A stretch of 64,000 bases of DNA from Gerris lacustris (lineage: Eukaryota; Arthropoda; Insecta; Hemiptera; Gerridae), in the NCBI GenBank assembly GCA_951217055.1, contig OX578281.1:60948043-61012042 (forward strand), given 5' to 3'. Positions 12,673 through 23,653 of the stretch are shown here, piece after piece. The first letter of the stretch is position 1, and each line of letters starts with the position of its first letter. The notes below the pieces were generated by a model that had not been told where the DNA came from, did not search any database, and saw only the letters and a list, made by a program, of their open reading frames with translations. The position numbers and the translations under genes were made by a program.

Positions 12673-13625
12673 CAAAAACCAATAGGTTATCGGTTGCTTG
12701 GTCAGTTTGTTTACGAAACGTGTACACGGATGACGTCATAGCTTCCTCTCTGCATTCACACCACATATCTAATTAGAAAACTGAGGTATCCTTGGAGCAA
12801 TTCTAGCATATCAATACTTAGTTGCTTCTAGAATGGAAGCAAATATGTCAGTGAAGGTTATGTTAATCATTTAAAAATAATGCGCTTACACAATCCATTA
12901 CCGTACTGAAAGCAGAATGCGGCAGTCGAGTCATTTTACTGCATCGCTCAATAGTACCGCAAATAACCTTGCTGAAGGTTATATGATTGCTAGTCATTTC
13001 CCATTTTGTTTTGTTTTCATTGGTTTAATTGTATAATTTACGCAACTTACGTAACTATATCTGGTCTAACAAATAGTGTTTACTTTGAGATAAAATAACC
13101 TATGTGAGGGACAAAATAAAGGTACTATACCGATTAGCGATTTTTTAGAGGGCCACGCCCCACCACCAATAACATTTTTATTTACCTAGTTTTCCAATAA
13201 TAAGGTCGGTTTCCAATCATTATAGTTGTTTGACTAAAAACATCTTTTCACTATTTGTTTTGCGCTACACCAAAAAATGTTTCTTACGACGTTTCTTGAA
13301 AATAGGAGTTTTAAAGATATAGACTAAACAATCAATACACGTGTATTATGTGGGTTAGTATACATCTATTCGTGGCAGAGGTTCAAGCCCTTAACTTGAC
13401 CAAATAAAAATTCATGATTTAAATGTTGGTGTACGACTGTAAGTGTGACTTTTTGTCACGGTTCAATTGGTACAGACGAGAGGACCCGCAAGTGGTGTTC
13501 TATACATAATACTGGCTAGAATCAGTAAGTTGCTAATGGAATCCACTTCACTCCTTTATCATCATTTTTTTCCGATGGGCCCAGCTTGCAATCAAGCCGA
13601 TTTGATGTACACATCCGTATTTAAT

Positions 13626-14236
13626 GTTGTCGTTAATTTTGGGTCCTTAGGGATGTAAAATAAATTAAACTCTCCTATATCATACTGCTATATTTCGACT
13701 CTAGCCTTGAGTCATTTTCAAGCATCATTTATGGAGCTAAGTTCTTCAATCATTTGTATTACAAAATCGTCATAGAGTTGTGTGGACAGTAGAGCTGTGA
13801 TAGAAAAAAATGTTTTATATTAAAAAATAGTTGTTAATTTAATTTTAATAAATTAGTGAAAATTGTTAGAATGTGTATGGGTTATTGTGTTTTTTATTTG
13901 TGTTGTTGTTATTAAGTTTAGGGAAATTGTTAACTGCTTACAAACAAGAGTTTAATTAATTTGAATGTGAGGATTTGTGGTATGTTCCTTTTAAGGAACA
14001 AGACGAGTAGCTGTATAAGCACTTAAAAATAATTTTTTATATTTAAAAAAAAAAAAATGACGATTTTGTAATACAAATGATTGAAGAACTTAGCTCCATA
14101 AATGATGCTTGAAAATGACTCAAGGCTAGAGTCGAAATATAGCAGTATGATATAGGAGAGTTTAATTTATTTTACATCCCTAAGGACCCAAAATTAACGA
14201 CAACAATAAATTTCAAGGGATCACCAATCATCTATA
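13626..14236. mobile_element. Foldback element with 148-bp arms, one-sided tail and 12-13 bp TSD
   Basis: Arms 13626-13773 and 14057-14204 are inverted copies of equal length; the outer ends read GTTGTCGTTAATTTTGGG and its complement. A 32-nt unpaired tail follows the right arm (14205-14236). The direct repeat ATCCGTATTTAAT flanks the element at 13613-13625 and 14237-14249. The spacer of about 280 bp has no ORF. Each arm carries a motif, read inward as TTTCGACTC, 7-nt loop, GAGTCATTTTCAA, that matches one in the arms of the Penelope-like element at 53821-57951. I infer a non-autonomous PLE relative. Confidence 0.72.
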
Positions 14237-14750
14237 ATCCGTATTTAATTTCATCGGCCAAAAAACAGTCCAAGCCACCAATCTGGCTGATGTAGTGCAC
14301 ATGCACCGTAATATAATTCAACATACCTAATTATTTAATTCCTTCCCAAAAATCCGGGCCAATCCTAGCCGTTCTTGTGTATGAACCCTAACTCAATTCA
14401 ATGTTTTTAATTAATTTATTACGTTCCAAGTTATGTTATCATTTCGGGTCTGGAAGGGCAAAAAATCCGGGCCAACCCTAGCCTTTTTTGAGTATGAACC
14501 CTGATGCAATTAAATGTTTTCAATTTAATTTATTGTGTTCCAAGTTATGTAATTGTTTCGGGTCTGGAAGGGAGGGAGCATTGCCCCTTGGGCCTTCCCC
14601 TGTGTACGCCACTGAGCTTGGAGAACTGTGTTCCAAGAATGGTTCGAGAGGCAAGGATCTAGTTATGGCTGTAGAGCCGAAGCAAGATAGTATTTAGGTA
14701 CTAAATACTTATATTAGTTGTAAACATATATTTTCCGGACAAGCACGGAA

Positions 14751-15272
14751 TAGTACATTACGCGTCGAGTGCAAAAAGTAGCATTTAGCATGCAAGTGTG
14801 GGCATGAGCGACAGCGAGGGTGGTAAAACCACACGAGCAATGCAAAATGCCGTTTTCTCACGAGTTGCGTACCTTACTTTATCTACGATTGTTAGATTTA
14901 AATAATAAATACAAAAAAATAAACTTCCAGTATACAAGTTCGTATTTTTTTTTTTTTGATAAAGATAACATTAATTCATTAGTTGTATTTTGTGCCGAAT
15001 TATTTCGGGAGGCGTATTATTCTCCTCATATTCGTCATAATCATTTAAATCCCTCATTGATTTTCACAAAAAACTCGATATAAAAGTTACTTTTATTAAA
15101 CAAACAGCAAATTAGTCTTGTTAAATGTAAACAAACTCGCTAATCGTGCGTAAAGCTGAAGAATTTCTCTTTTTTACCCCCCTAGGGGGGGTAAAGAAGA
15201 GGAATTCTTCAGAACTATGAGACGCGCATGCGCAATGAATACAAGTACGTAAATAATCACTTTCTACGAATC
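14751..15272 (+). repeat. Dispersed repeat, copy 2 (see 141-649)
   Basis: Same orientation and landmarks as copy 1: TAGTACATTACGCGTC start, GACAGCGAGGG, CGGGAGGCGTATTATTCTCC, and GCGCATGCGCAATGAATAC near the end. The terminal stem-loop differs in its loop (ACCCCCCTAGGGGGGGT here), which is a compensatory-looking change that keeps the stem. Confidence 0.75.
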
Positions 15273-15308
15273 TAAAAAGAGATATAATGTTTATATTTCG
15301 TATCAATC

Positions 15309-15850
15309 GTAGATAATAGTATATTATGTTACAAGGCTGTGAAGTGAGTTTTTTCTTTACCGCGGCAATTACATTTACTGTCGAGCGAAGCGAGACAGTA
15401 AATATTGCCAAGGTAAAGAAAAAACACTTCACAGTCGCGTAGCATATGCTATTTTTTCCGAGGTAGCAGACAATGAAAAAACATTAAATATTAATCACTA
15501 ATCAATATATAATAATAACAAATATTAGTACATACTTAAGACTTAAAAACAGAAACCTTAAAATGAGGTTCCACTATAAGAAAAGATAAATAAAACGCAT
15601 TGACATCTAGCGGATTTTTATCGTACTAGAAGCATTTCTACAAAGACTGCAGCACTACTAACGGAAGTTTTGACAACTACCCGCCGGAAAGAAAAGATTT
15701 TTTAGTGCCTAGGACGTAAAAGATTTTTTCTTTACAGCTAGGAGTAATGAAAAGATTTTTTAAGTCCACGTAATGAAAAAATGGATTTTAGCTATGTTTT
15801 TTAGGCTCTAAAGTTACTATTTCACAGCCTACCACGGAAAAAATATATTA
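15309..15850 (+). repeat. Dispersed repeat, inverted relative of 30906-31423
   Basis: It starts GTAGATAATAGTATATTATG and ends CACAGCCTACCACGGAAAAA. The copy at 30906-31423 is its reverse complement over about 500 bp, including ACTTCCGTTAGTA and GCGGGTAGTTGTCAAAACTTCC. Near the start is an inner palindrome (AGTGAGTTTTTTCTTTACC against GGTAAAGAAAAAACACTT) around a GCGAAGCG loop, and that loop differs between copies. Both copies are diverged and non-coding. Confidence 0.75.
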
Positions 15851-17094
15851 AAGATTAAGGGGACTTTTCCATTGTGTATGGGGCTGTTTGATGCGCATAC
15901 ATTATGATTGACGTAAGCAGCCTAAATTTGCCCGACATCAGGTTTGCGCCAACATCATATTTGCTCAAAATGTTTAATTGTGTATGGGGGCCTTAAGAAA
16001 ATTTTTATGAGTTGTGCCCACAGATGTATCAAATAAAAAAAGAAAAGAATTAATAAATAATCAATAATACAACATAACAATAAAATTCATCTTTATTAAA
16101 CTTAACAAAATAAATTATTCACAAACGATAAAATTTAAAATAAATAACCAACCAAATAAATATAATTATTCATATTTTCTAGAATCTATACTAATTTTAC
16201 TGAGAGGAACCATCGATTTACTACAAATTACATGTTATAATTATAATAATAATTTACATAATTTACACGTTCTCTTTGTCATAATTATAATTATCATAAT
16301 TATAAAAGTTGTTTATTCAATTTTCCATTAAAATGAAAACCGTTCAAATGAGTGCCGTTTCTTGATAATAAAAATTAATATATACCCGTAAATAGCAGTT
16401 TTTTGAAAGATAATATTTTATTTTTTTAATATAACCACCAGAGAAAAGTAATACTAAATTTATATTATTTAATCTTGCTACAACTACTACTGATAATAAT
16501 AATAATTATATAATTATAATTAATTATTTATTACATAAAAAGAAGGAAGTGTCCTAGAGTATAAGGGCTACAGTTTCTAAGGATTTCTCATCATCTGTCA
16601 TCATCTGAGCCAGATCACAAAATGAAATTGATAAACGTGTTATGTGCCTTTTTTGGTGTTATTTGTACCACATCCTCCCACAGTTTGGCATTTTAAGAAA
16701 ACTTAAAGAAACATTTATGAAAACATTCAAACATGGTAAAAATAAATTTAAAAAAAAAAAATCATTGTTAGTTTGGTGTTAATTTTTTACTACGTTTTTA
16801 TTAACTTGCTTTCTTGTTTGTTTCTTTGTTTGATTATTTGATTAAACGTTGCGTATGATAAAATTAGCTATTAGATTAATGAAAGATAATCTATTAGAGT
16901 TATTATAACTTTTCTGTTTAGATCTTTTACTTGCTTTTACTTTTTCATATAAAAAAGTATTGTGATGGCGCGAAAATTCGATTTTAAGATTTTGATGGAT
17001 TTACATATTTTGAGGTCCCGAGTCAAAAAAAAGTGTTTTCTTAAAAAAAAAAAAAAAAATTTGCCTTGCGCTAATCCCACAAAAACTAATTTAT

Positions 17095-17400
17095 TTCTTT
17101 AGACGATTTTGATTAAAAAGTTCTAAAATGTAGTCCATTTCAATACGATCTAACGATATAAGCCGTTTCCCCGAGAAAAAAAAATCTAATTCCTAAGAAA
17201 ATAGCTTTAAAGCGGACGGAGAGTGGCCGGGTTCGTTTCCCTCCGAGAAAAAATTATTATGAAATTTTCAATAATAATTAACTGTATCTACGAAAACACA
17301 AAAACTAATGAACGGAAAATACTGGGCTAAGTAATTATGAATTATGAACTCGAAGAAAAAGTTAGAGTTGTCTTTGACCGATTTTTTTTGTTATTCTTTA
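17095..17400 (+). repeat. Dispersed repeat, diverged copy (relative at 60310-60630)
   Basis: Shared landmarks are TTTGATTAAAAA, TCTAACGATATA, AGCCGTTTCCC, GAGAAAATAGCTT, CTAATGAACGGAAAATACTGG and GAGTTGTCT near the end. In the 60310 copy the middle contains GGTTCGATTCC-like sequence resembling an RNA polymerase III B box. Partial copies: 31770-31945 (minus) and 63500-63610. Confidence 0.6.
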
Positions 17401-17774
17401 AATTTAATTAAAGCTGAATTTGTACCATTTCCCGACAATTTTGAAAATTGAAACTTGCACAGACTACTTATTTCTCATCATATTATAATAATCATCAGTT
17501 AATTAATTAACTATGTTGAAATTTCTATTGAAATTATTATGAACTAAGAAAATCTATAAATAAATTTCATCAAACATTTTTTTTTTTAATTTACTTTTTA
17601 TGTAAATTTTAATTAGTATTTAATAATTATATAATTAAATGGAAATCTTAAACTAATAGTTTCAATTCTAATTCTTTACGCGTTTCAAAATTTAAGAACG
17701 AAATGGCATTGATAGATTTGAAAAAGAGCGAGATCACAAACGACCGGTTACTGGCAGACGGACTATTTTCTCTG

Positions 17775-17953
17775 TCACGAAAGTTCAGAGGCGATGGCTT
17801 TGGCGATGACTCTTATAGCGGCGAAGGTTTCCTTGCCGGTAGGGATGATCTGACTGGCAGGTAAAAGGAAGCCGAAGGTACCCTGATCTCTCAGTTCTAT
17901 ACTGTAGCTGTACTTGACGCCGGCTTTGCCTTTGGCCCAATCTTCTGAACTCC
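17775..17953 (-). CDS. Carboxypeptidase exon 10 (last): C-terminus with catalytic Glu
   Basis: It follows acceptor TTGTTGCAG and begins in phase 1 (GG completes a Gly codon), giving SSEDWAKG, then [19 protein letters not shown], and ends ...AKAIASELS with TGA at 17775-17777. The E in SIELRD is the general acid/base Glu270 of CPA (E532 here). The residue before DW is Glu, at the place that is Ile in CPA and Asp in CPB, which points to a basic or unusual substrate preference. The 58 residues match the usual end of the family, with no C-terminal extension. Confidence 0.93.
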
Positions 17954-19570
17954 CTGCAACAAATATTCAAATGCTACTAATCGATACAAAATAAATATTT
18001 CACATCATTTGTCATATGTTTAAAACTTGGAAGACTTTTAATATTTATCTCTGCCTTAAATGATAATTGGATCATTTAAGGCAGAGTCTGGAAGAAAAGA
18101 ATATCCTAGGCATTAATAGCCTAGATTCTGCATCCAAGTCCATGCGTTTAGTATGACAACTAGGCAGATCTGTTCTCCAGTTTCTGGAGGGAGTGTGAGC
18201 TGTGCCCAGCTTACCCACCACATTTTTACCCCGCATTAGTTTTTTACCCACTAAAAAAAGTATTTTGTTTTGTTTTAATTATGTAATGTACTAGGCTGCG
18301 CGTGGTTTTATCATTGAAGCAAGCGTATAGTAATAGATATTTATGAGTATGATTGCAATAGTGAGTCCTGTAGTGAAGGAGCCTTTCTTTGCATTCTTAC
18401 TATTCCTCTAACTATACCCTTCGGACGTTTTCAGTTATTATTAAATGCATTACTTATCTACACAAAATTCTCTGCTTGTATCAAGTTGAAATTTTACATG
18501 CCTGTTTCAATAGTATTTTAGACTTTAGACGATGTAAATGTAGTTTTATTAAAATCGTTACGTTAGAACCTATAAGATTTCGGTAAAAACGTTGTTTTCT
18601 TAATTTTAAACGTTTAGGTCCACTGCAATACTCGTAGTTTTAACGGTCTTTATCACTTCATAGCGGAGTCACTGCTGGTTTTACTAAAAAATTGTAAGGT
18701 TAAAAAATGTTCGTCTCATCGAATAAGTGATGATAGAATCTTTTCCCGTCCTGAAATTCCAATTTTACATTTGAAGCTCACGTTTACACGAGCGTTCACC
18801 GTGAACTCTTAACAGATAAAGCTGTCAAACAAACTTAGCATTAGTAAAAGGAACATATGAACCAAATTTCAACTAAATCGGACAATTTTTACTCAACAAA
18901 AACGTTACTGACATACAAACCGAGAGACAGACAGGATCCACAATTTGTTGAATGTAAGAATCTCGTTTCAATGATTTAGTTTCATGTTTCCAGAGTTTAT
19001 CGGTGTTTAGTTGGTACCTCTGCAGAAGCTTGGGCACGGCATCTTCCACATTCATTGTAATCCACGAACCCAGGACTGCCATATTCCAGGTAACATTGAA
19101 TTAAGTCTTACGTCCAGACAATCTTATATTATTTGTTAGATATGGGAGCGGCTATGAAGATCATCCAGAGAAATAACTTTAATAACAAAGCAGCTTCCAG
19201 CCTTCAAAAGGTCATCATCAGAGCCTACTTCAATTTACGAAGAGAGACAGTTTGTGTTATTCCTTTATATTTTGATGTCTCAGCCACCATAAGAATATAG
19301 AATAAACTAAACTCAAAATTAATTTTTTTTACTATCTATTGTTAACATTCCACAATGGCACCCCTCACCCCTTCAATCACATATTTCAATCACTGCTATT
19401 TCAATTACCGTTCCCAGGTAACGTTTATTACCAAGGGTGAAATCCAATACAAATACATATTAATGTAAGGCTTTGCTGAGCATATTCTATTAACTGAAGT
19501 GTTCAATTTACATACTTAAAAGACCGAAATCTAAATTATGTTTAAGATAGGAAAATGAAGGTAATCATAC
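17954..19570 (-). other. Intron 9
   Basis: This 1617-bp intron is mostly AT-rich. It carries a diverged REP1 (variant B) fragment at 18637-18940 on the minus strand. Next to it at about 18945-19085 is a short open minus frame of about 45 codons (GSWITMNVEDAVPKLLQRY) that I do not recognise; it has no obvious splice context linking it to the gene. Confidence 0.6.
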
Positions 19571-19821
19571 CAGATGTAGGATACATGAGTTTGGCTGTAG
19601 GTCCAATGCGGTACTTGGTACCGTGAACACGTTCTAGTGCTTCGACTGCTCGTCTTGCCATATAGAGAAGATCGTCGTAGTCCTTTGGTTTAGAGTTGGT
19701 ATGTCCCCAAGGTACGAGCCACATCTGGCTGTAAGCGTGAAGCGTTAAATAAGCCTTGATACGACCTTTACGTTCCATGATGAAGTCAGCTATGGCTTTG
19801 GTTTCCGGCTCGGAAAATGCT
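19571..19821 (-). CDS. Carboxypeptidase exon 9: second zinc His and Tyr248 equivalent
   Basis: Acceptor TTGTTGCAG, donor G|GTATGA. One base completes Lys, then AFSEPETKAIADFIMERKG, then AYLTLHAYSQ, whose His (H457) is the third zinc ligand, equivalent to His196 of CPA. The exon ends in KLMYPTSG, where Tyr (Y509) matches the mobile Tyr248. 251 bp, entered in phase 2 and left in phase 1. Confidence 0.94.
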
Positions 19822-20063
19822 CTGCAACAATTAGTCAATTGAGAAAATAAGCAACAAAAACTTAAATTCAGATTTGGATCAAGTATGTTTAAATGGTATC
19901 GGTTTTAAGTCTTCAAGTCATTCAACAAATAAGTTGATAGAACTAGATAAGCAGATCCGTTCAAACTAATAGATATAGTCGATATGGTTTTACTGTCTTA
20001 TTTTACCTGGATAGTAGTATTTAAGAATTACTAAGAAAATGAATTAATGAGAAATGACTAATA

Positions 20064-20580
20064 GTCCAGGACATAGCGTGCAAAAAATGTTTGACTAACA
20101 TTAAGCTAGAATTTTGTATAAGTTAATCTTTTGGTGCCTTTTAAGAATATGTAGTCTGTTCGTCTCAGGGAAATAGCTTGGCAATAGGCATTTGAAAGAA
20201 AAATCGGTGGAGAGTGGCTAAGTCCCGTCATTTATGGTAGCCGGTGAACAATGTGATTTTCATGATACTGTGAATACAAAATTAGTTAGTAGACCAAACA
20301 TCAAGTTGATGTTTGGTTGATGGTTTGCCACTTGATAGGTGACCACTTTGATTTAGAGTAATATTTAAATAACAAACAGGGTTTGTACTCAGGATTATGA
20401 AAATCACATTGTCTACCATAATGGGCGGGGTCGGTATGGCCGCTCTCCACCGACTTGTGTTTTTCAAATGCCTATTGCCAAGCTATGTCCCGCAGACAAG
20501 CTTAGCCAACTACATATTCTTAAAAGGCACTAAACGATTAACTTACATATTACGTACACAAAATACGCTATCTTCTGGAC
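20064..20580. mobile_element. Snap-back family copy in intron 8, 40 bp from exon 8
   Basis: Ends GTCCAGGACATAGCGTGC and CGCTATCTTCTGGAC are bounded by TA at 20062-20063 and 20581-20582, consistent with a TA target. The arms are more diverged than in the 7436 copy. Because it lies 40 bp beyond the exon 8 splice donor, its hairpin would form in the pre-mRNA close to that splice site. Confidence 0.82.
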
Positions 20581-20620
20581 TATAATTGCTTGACTTGATT
20601 GATGATGATGATGTACGTAC

Positions 20621-20743
20621 TTAGGTCCGGCATAGTTTGGATCACATGGATCATCAGAAGATCCTCCTTCTCCCCAATGGAATCCAAAGTTTCTATTCAG
20701 ATCGACTCCTCTGCACCTTCCTGACTCAGTGCCCCAGAATATC
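20621..20743 (-). CDS. Carboxypeptidase exon 8: substrate carboxylate-binding Asn-Arg
   Basis: Acceptor TTATTACAG, donor AA|GTACGT. Reads (R)IFWGTESGRCRGVDLNRNF, then GFHWGEGGSSDDPCDPNYAGP. N404-R405 match Asn144-Arg145 that grip the peptide C-terminal carboxylate. C398 and C421 are 23 residues apart, as are the disulfide-bonded Cys138 and Cys161 of CPA. 123 bp, phase 2 at both ends. Confidence 0.95.
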
Positions 20744-20889
20744 CTGTAATAAATAAAATATAATAGATTAATTATAAATACAGAGACTGAGAAAAAATGT
20801 CATATATTGCTTTGTTGATATTTATTTAGTTATTTAAGTATTATTAAATATTCTATAAATGGTTAAAATTGATTAAATTAAGTTCAAAA

Positions 20890-21640
20890 AGTATTACAGA
20901 GGTAAAATTATTAAAAACTTTTAGAACTCATGGGTTTCCTAATACGATTATTTCAACACTCGATTTAACTCGTAGGAATTTACAACCTTCTTTAATAATT
21001 ATGATATAAAACTTAAAAAATGCTAGTCCTAACTTTCCTCGAAGTAATGTACCGAGTAAAAAAGCAGTTGGGATTTGCTCTCAGATGTTAAAGAAGTCAT
21101 ATGAAATAAAGCAAGATATCAATATGTTACTACATAATTACAGGAATTCTCCGATACCATGGTTAGAGTTATCTCCTGCTCAGTTACTATTTGGCAGAAT
21201 ACTTAGAGATAAATTACCAACTTCTGAAAAAGATAAAAAACCAACTGGGATAAATGCCAATAAAGTTAAACAACGAATGATAAAAAGACAGAATAATCAA
21301 GCTAGATTTTATAACGAACACACTAAAGCCTTGCAAATATAACTAAAGGAGCTAATGTATATATTAAAAATGGAAAAATAAAAAACTGGGATCATGGAGA
21401 AGTAGTGAAACGCGAAGAGGCTCCTAGATCTTCTATATTGTTAGGAATTACGAGGGAACCGAGTACAGGCGTACTAGGGAACACCTTTGGCAAGAACACC
21501 TACAAAAGCCTTTAGGATCTAGTACTAGTAAACCTGGTAATAATAATAATCCAAATTCGTTGGGATGTGGAATGAGCATTGTATGGTACTACGAAAAAGA
21601 CAAAATTTAAGACCTCAGAGGTATAGACCAGAGGATTACT
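20890..21640 (+). pseudogene. Ty3/gypsy-type integrase relic
   Basis: The plus strand encodes, in broken frames, the 3' half of a retroelement integrase: KLLKTFRTHGFPNTIIST near 20900-20960, SPNFPRSNVPSKKAVGICS near 21018-21080, then an 85-codon open stretch (21085-21342) with LLHNYRNSPIPWLELSPAQL and LLFGRILRDKLP, which are family hallmarks. After a stop, GANVYIKNGKIKNWDHGEVV and a weak LRPQRYRPEDY end follow to about 21640. The core acidic residue region is damaged, with internal stops. No LTRs were identified. It lies antisense to the host gene in intron 7. Confidence 0.82.
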
Positions 21641-21652
21641 AGTAGTCTTTTT

Positions 21653-21785
21653 AGGGTCCGTAGGCAAAACCAAGGACCCTTATATTTTCCTGCGTGTGTC
21701 TATCCGTCCGTCCGGTCTCCTGCACTCACGGCTACACTTTTCGTCCGATCACTTTGAAATTTGGCATGTATATGTCTTGTACCTT
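21653..21785 (+). repeat. GGGTCCGTAGGC repeat, truncated copy
   Basis: Matches 9157-9290 at GGGTCCGTAGGCAAAACC, AAGGACCCTTAT, CCTGCGTGTGTCT, GTCCGATCACTTTG and TTTGGCATGTAT. Similarity stops near 21785. It directly follows the gypsy relic. Confidence 0.75.
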
Positions 21786-22128
21786 TATAAGGTACAATAT
21801 AAACTTAGCAAAAATCAACTTTCATTGATATCACTGATAAAATTTCTGGCAAAGGTGGGACATTTTCTGAAACAGTGTTGCCACACTTTGAACCAAGAAA
21901 TAGTATCACAGAAACAATTTCTCCTCTGCCATGAAAGAAGAAATTAGCAGATCCTGCCCTATGATAAGATTACAAGATTTTTCCATATATACTAATAAGA
22001 GCATATGAGCATTTATTATGTCATCAGATGTATCCAGTCCGTATAGTGAAATTGAAACTATATTTTCCAAATATTTCTGTATTAACTTACCAACAATGTG
22101 AATTTTACAAATATGAAACAAAAATTAC

Positions 22129-22416
22129 CTTTTCTGTCTGTGGGATTTCTTCTTAGGTTTGATTCTTCCCTCGCCCACATCTTCTAGCGAGTCTTCATCA
22201 TCCTTGTAGTCATCATTTTCCTTGTAGTCGTCATCATCATCATCATCATCTTGTTCTTCTTCATCTTCCTTGTCCTTGTAGTCTTCATCATCTTCATCAC
22301 CATCATCTTCGTCATCATCGTCATCATCATCATCGTCATTTTTATATTCCTCTTTGTATTCATCGTCTTCTTCATCGGGTGTATCTTTGTTGCTACCTCT
22401 GTTCTTCCTCCAGAAT
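22129..22416 (-). CDS. Carboxypeptidase exon 7: Arg127 plus a long acidic loop
   Basis: Acceptor TTGTTTAACAG, donor AG|GTAATT; 288 bp, phase 2 at both ends. It starts (R)FWRKNRG, where the last Arg (R298) matches the carbonyl-polarising Arg127 of CPA. It then runs into about 85 residues of low complexity: DEEDDEYKEEYKND, a D9 run, DYKDKEDEEEQ, a D8 run, DYKENDDYKDDEDSLEDVGE, and finally RIKPKKKSHRQKR. In ordinary family members only about ten residues separate this Arg from the first disulfide Cys. Skipping the exon would keep frame but lose Arg127, so it is probably constitutive. The coding strand is a GAT/GAC/GAA trinucleotide-like tract. The closing RQKR fits a furin-type cleavage site. 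A surface loop is the obvious inference; its function is unknown. Confidence 0.93.
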
Positions 22417-22664
22417 CTGTTAAACAACAAAGAAATTAATAACCCATCGTATTCTTTGTATAATACTCTCACATTTTTAACATAATCGAACATTTGTCTA
22501 GGCAACATTTGTAGGTCATTAACTACGATCTTAATTTGGATTACGTCGATTTTGGATCGTAATTTTTGTATAAACGAACATTTGTCTAGGTAGGCCATTT
22601 ACTAATTTTGAACATGAGGGTATAGTAGCTTCGTTTCAAATTAAAACACGCTGTGTTACTTTAC

Positions 22665-22827
22665 CTGTCCGACATATGAGAGAATTCGTAGCCGTCTGGA
22701 TTCGCTACAGGCATGATGTACCAGTCTACGTTATCAACGAGGTTCCTGTAATTCTGATATTTCTCTACCAGCTGCTTCAATAGAAATAAAGCAACGCTGG
22801 GTGTCACCCACTCTCTCCCGTGCATTC
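22665..22827 (-). CDS. Carboxypeptidase exon 6: first zinc-binding HxxE
   Basis: Acceptor GGTTTCAG, donor AG|GTAAAG. Reads (G)MHGREWVTPSVALFLLKQL, then VDWYIMPVANPDGYEFSH. H240 and E243 in HGREW match His69 and Glu72, two of the three zinc ligands; the Arg between them matches Arg71. PVANPDGYE is a conserved family segment. 163 bp, phase 1 in, phase 2 out. Confidence 0.95.
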
Positions 22828-23199
22828 CTGAAACCAGTGAAACAGCGAGTTTATCATTTAATTTAACACAGAAATACATGTACTATAAATCTTCATTTAA
22901 GAACAAGCAGGAGATTTTATGAAGACTGATTTTTTTTCGAAACTTAACATTTTTTTTTGGAATTTACACGTAAATGCAACACCATTTGTGGTCATACTGT
23001 GTATGTTTCCTGGTATCCATATAAAAAATAAATAAGGCCTATATGAGGGCACATTTTTATAGGAGGTCTTTATGCTCCTCATCACTAGTAAATCCTTTTT
23101 TCCTGGATTTTATCGCTAGACCGCAGACGAGCATTCCTATCCTGTTCCTCCTAAAAATAAATATTACCAATATACAAGAAAGAATTTTAGTTGGCATAC

Positions 23200-23358
23200 C
23201 AGCATCGATCCATATAGCCGGCCGTTCCTTATTCTTGCCCTTGCCTGAGGAGAGTCTCACCACTTTAAGACTTCTTCCTTCGCTGGAAAGTCCGATCTTA
23301 AGCACGTCTACTATATGGGGAGCGTAGGCCACCAGGTAATCCATGTAGTCTTCCATAT
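23200..23358 (-). CDS. Carboxypeptidase exon 5: start of the catalytic domain
   Basis: Acceptor CTGTTTCAG, donor G|GTATGCC. Reads (D)MEDYMDYLVAYAPHIVDVLK, then EGRSLKVVRLSSGKG and RPAIWIDAG. This is the conserved N-terminal part of the peptidase domain leading into the zinc motif of exon 6. 159 bp, phase 1 at both ends. Confidence 0.94.
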
Positions 23359-23653
23359 CTGAAACAGGGTACGATTGAAAAAGAGAGGGAGTAGAAGAAT
23401 TTATACGTGATATTTGCTAACGATATTATACTTGCACTGTAGACTGCAGCGTTCATGACGCCATGTCATTTGTATACTGATACATAGGGCACTTCTGCCG
23501 AAGGAATCAGCTTATTTCTGGTACCATATCCAATCCCAAGATGGAAAAGCAAAGTCAAATAATTTGGCAGTTATCAATAAAATAAAATAATTACCACGCA
23601 TAAACTAAAATGTTATATTCAAAATAAATTTCACAAGGGGATGTTCCTTATTT

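Noticed and set aside
12563..12776. Opposite-strand ORFs of 67-68 codons
   Set aside because: They cross the end of a hAT element and its target duplication; not conserved.
22129..22416. Exon 7 as an optional cassette exon
   Set aside because: Skipping keeps frame but removes WRKNR with the essential Arg127 equivalent, so I do not claim alternative splicing without transcript data.
22184..22439. ORFs on both strands overlapping the acidic exon (Met/Thr/Lys-rich and Ile/Val-rich)
   Set aside because: Other-frame shadows of the Asp codons of exon 7.
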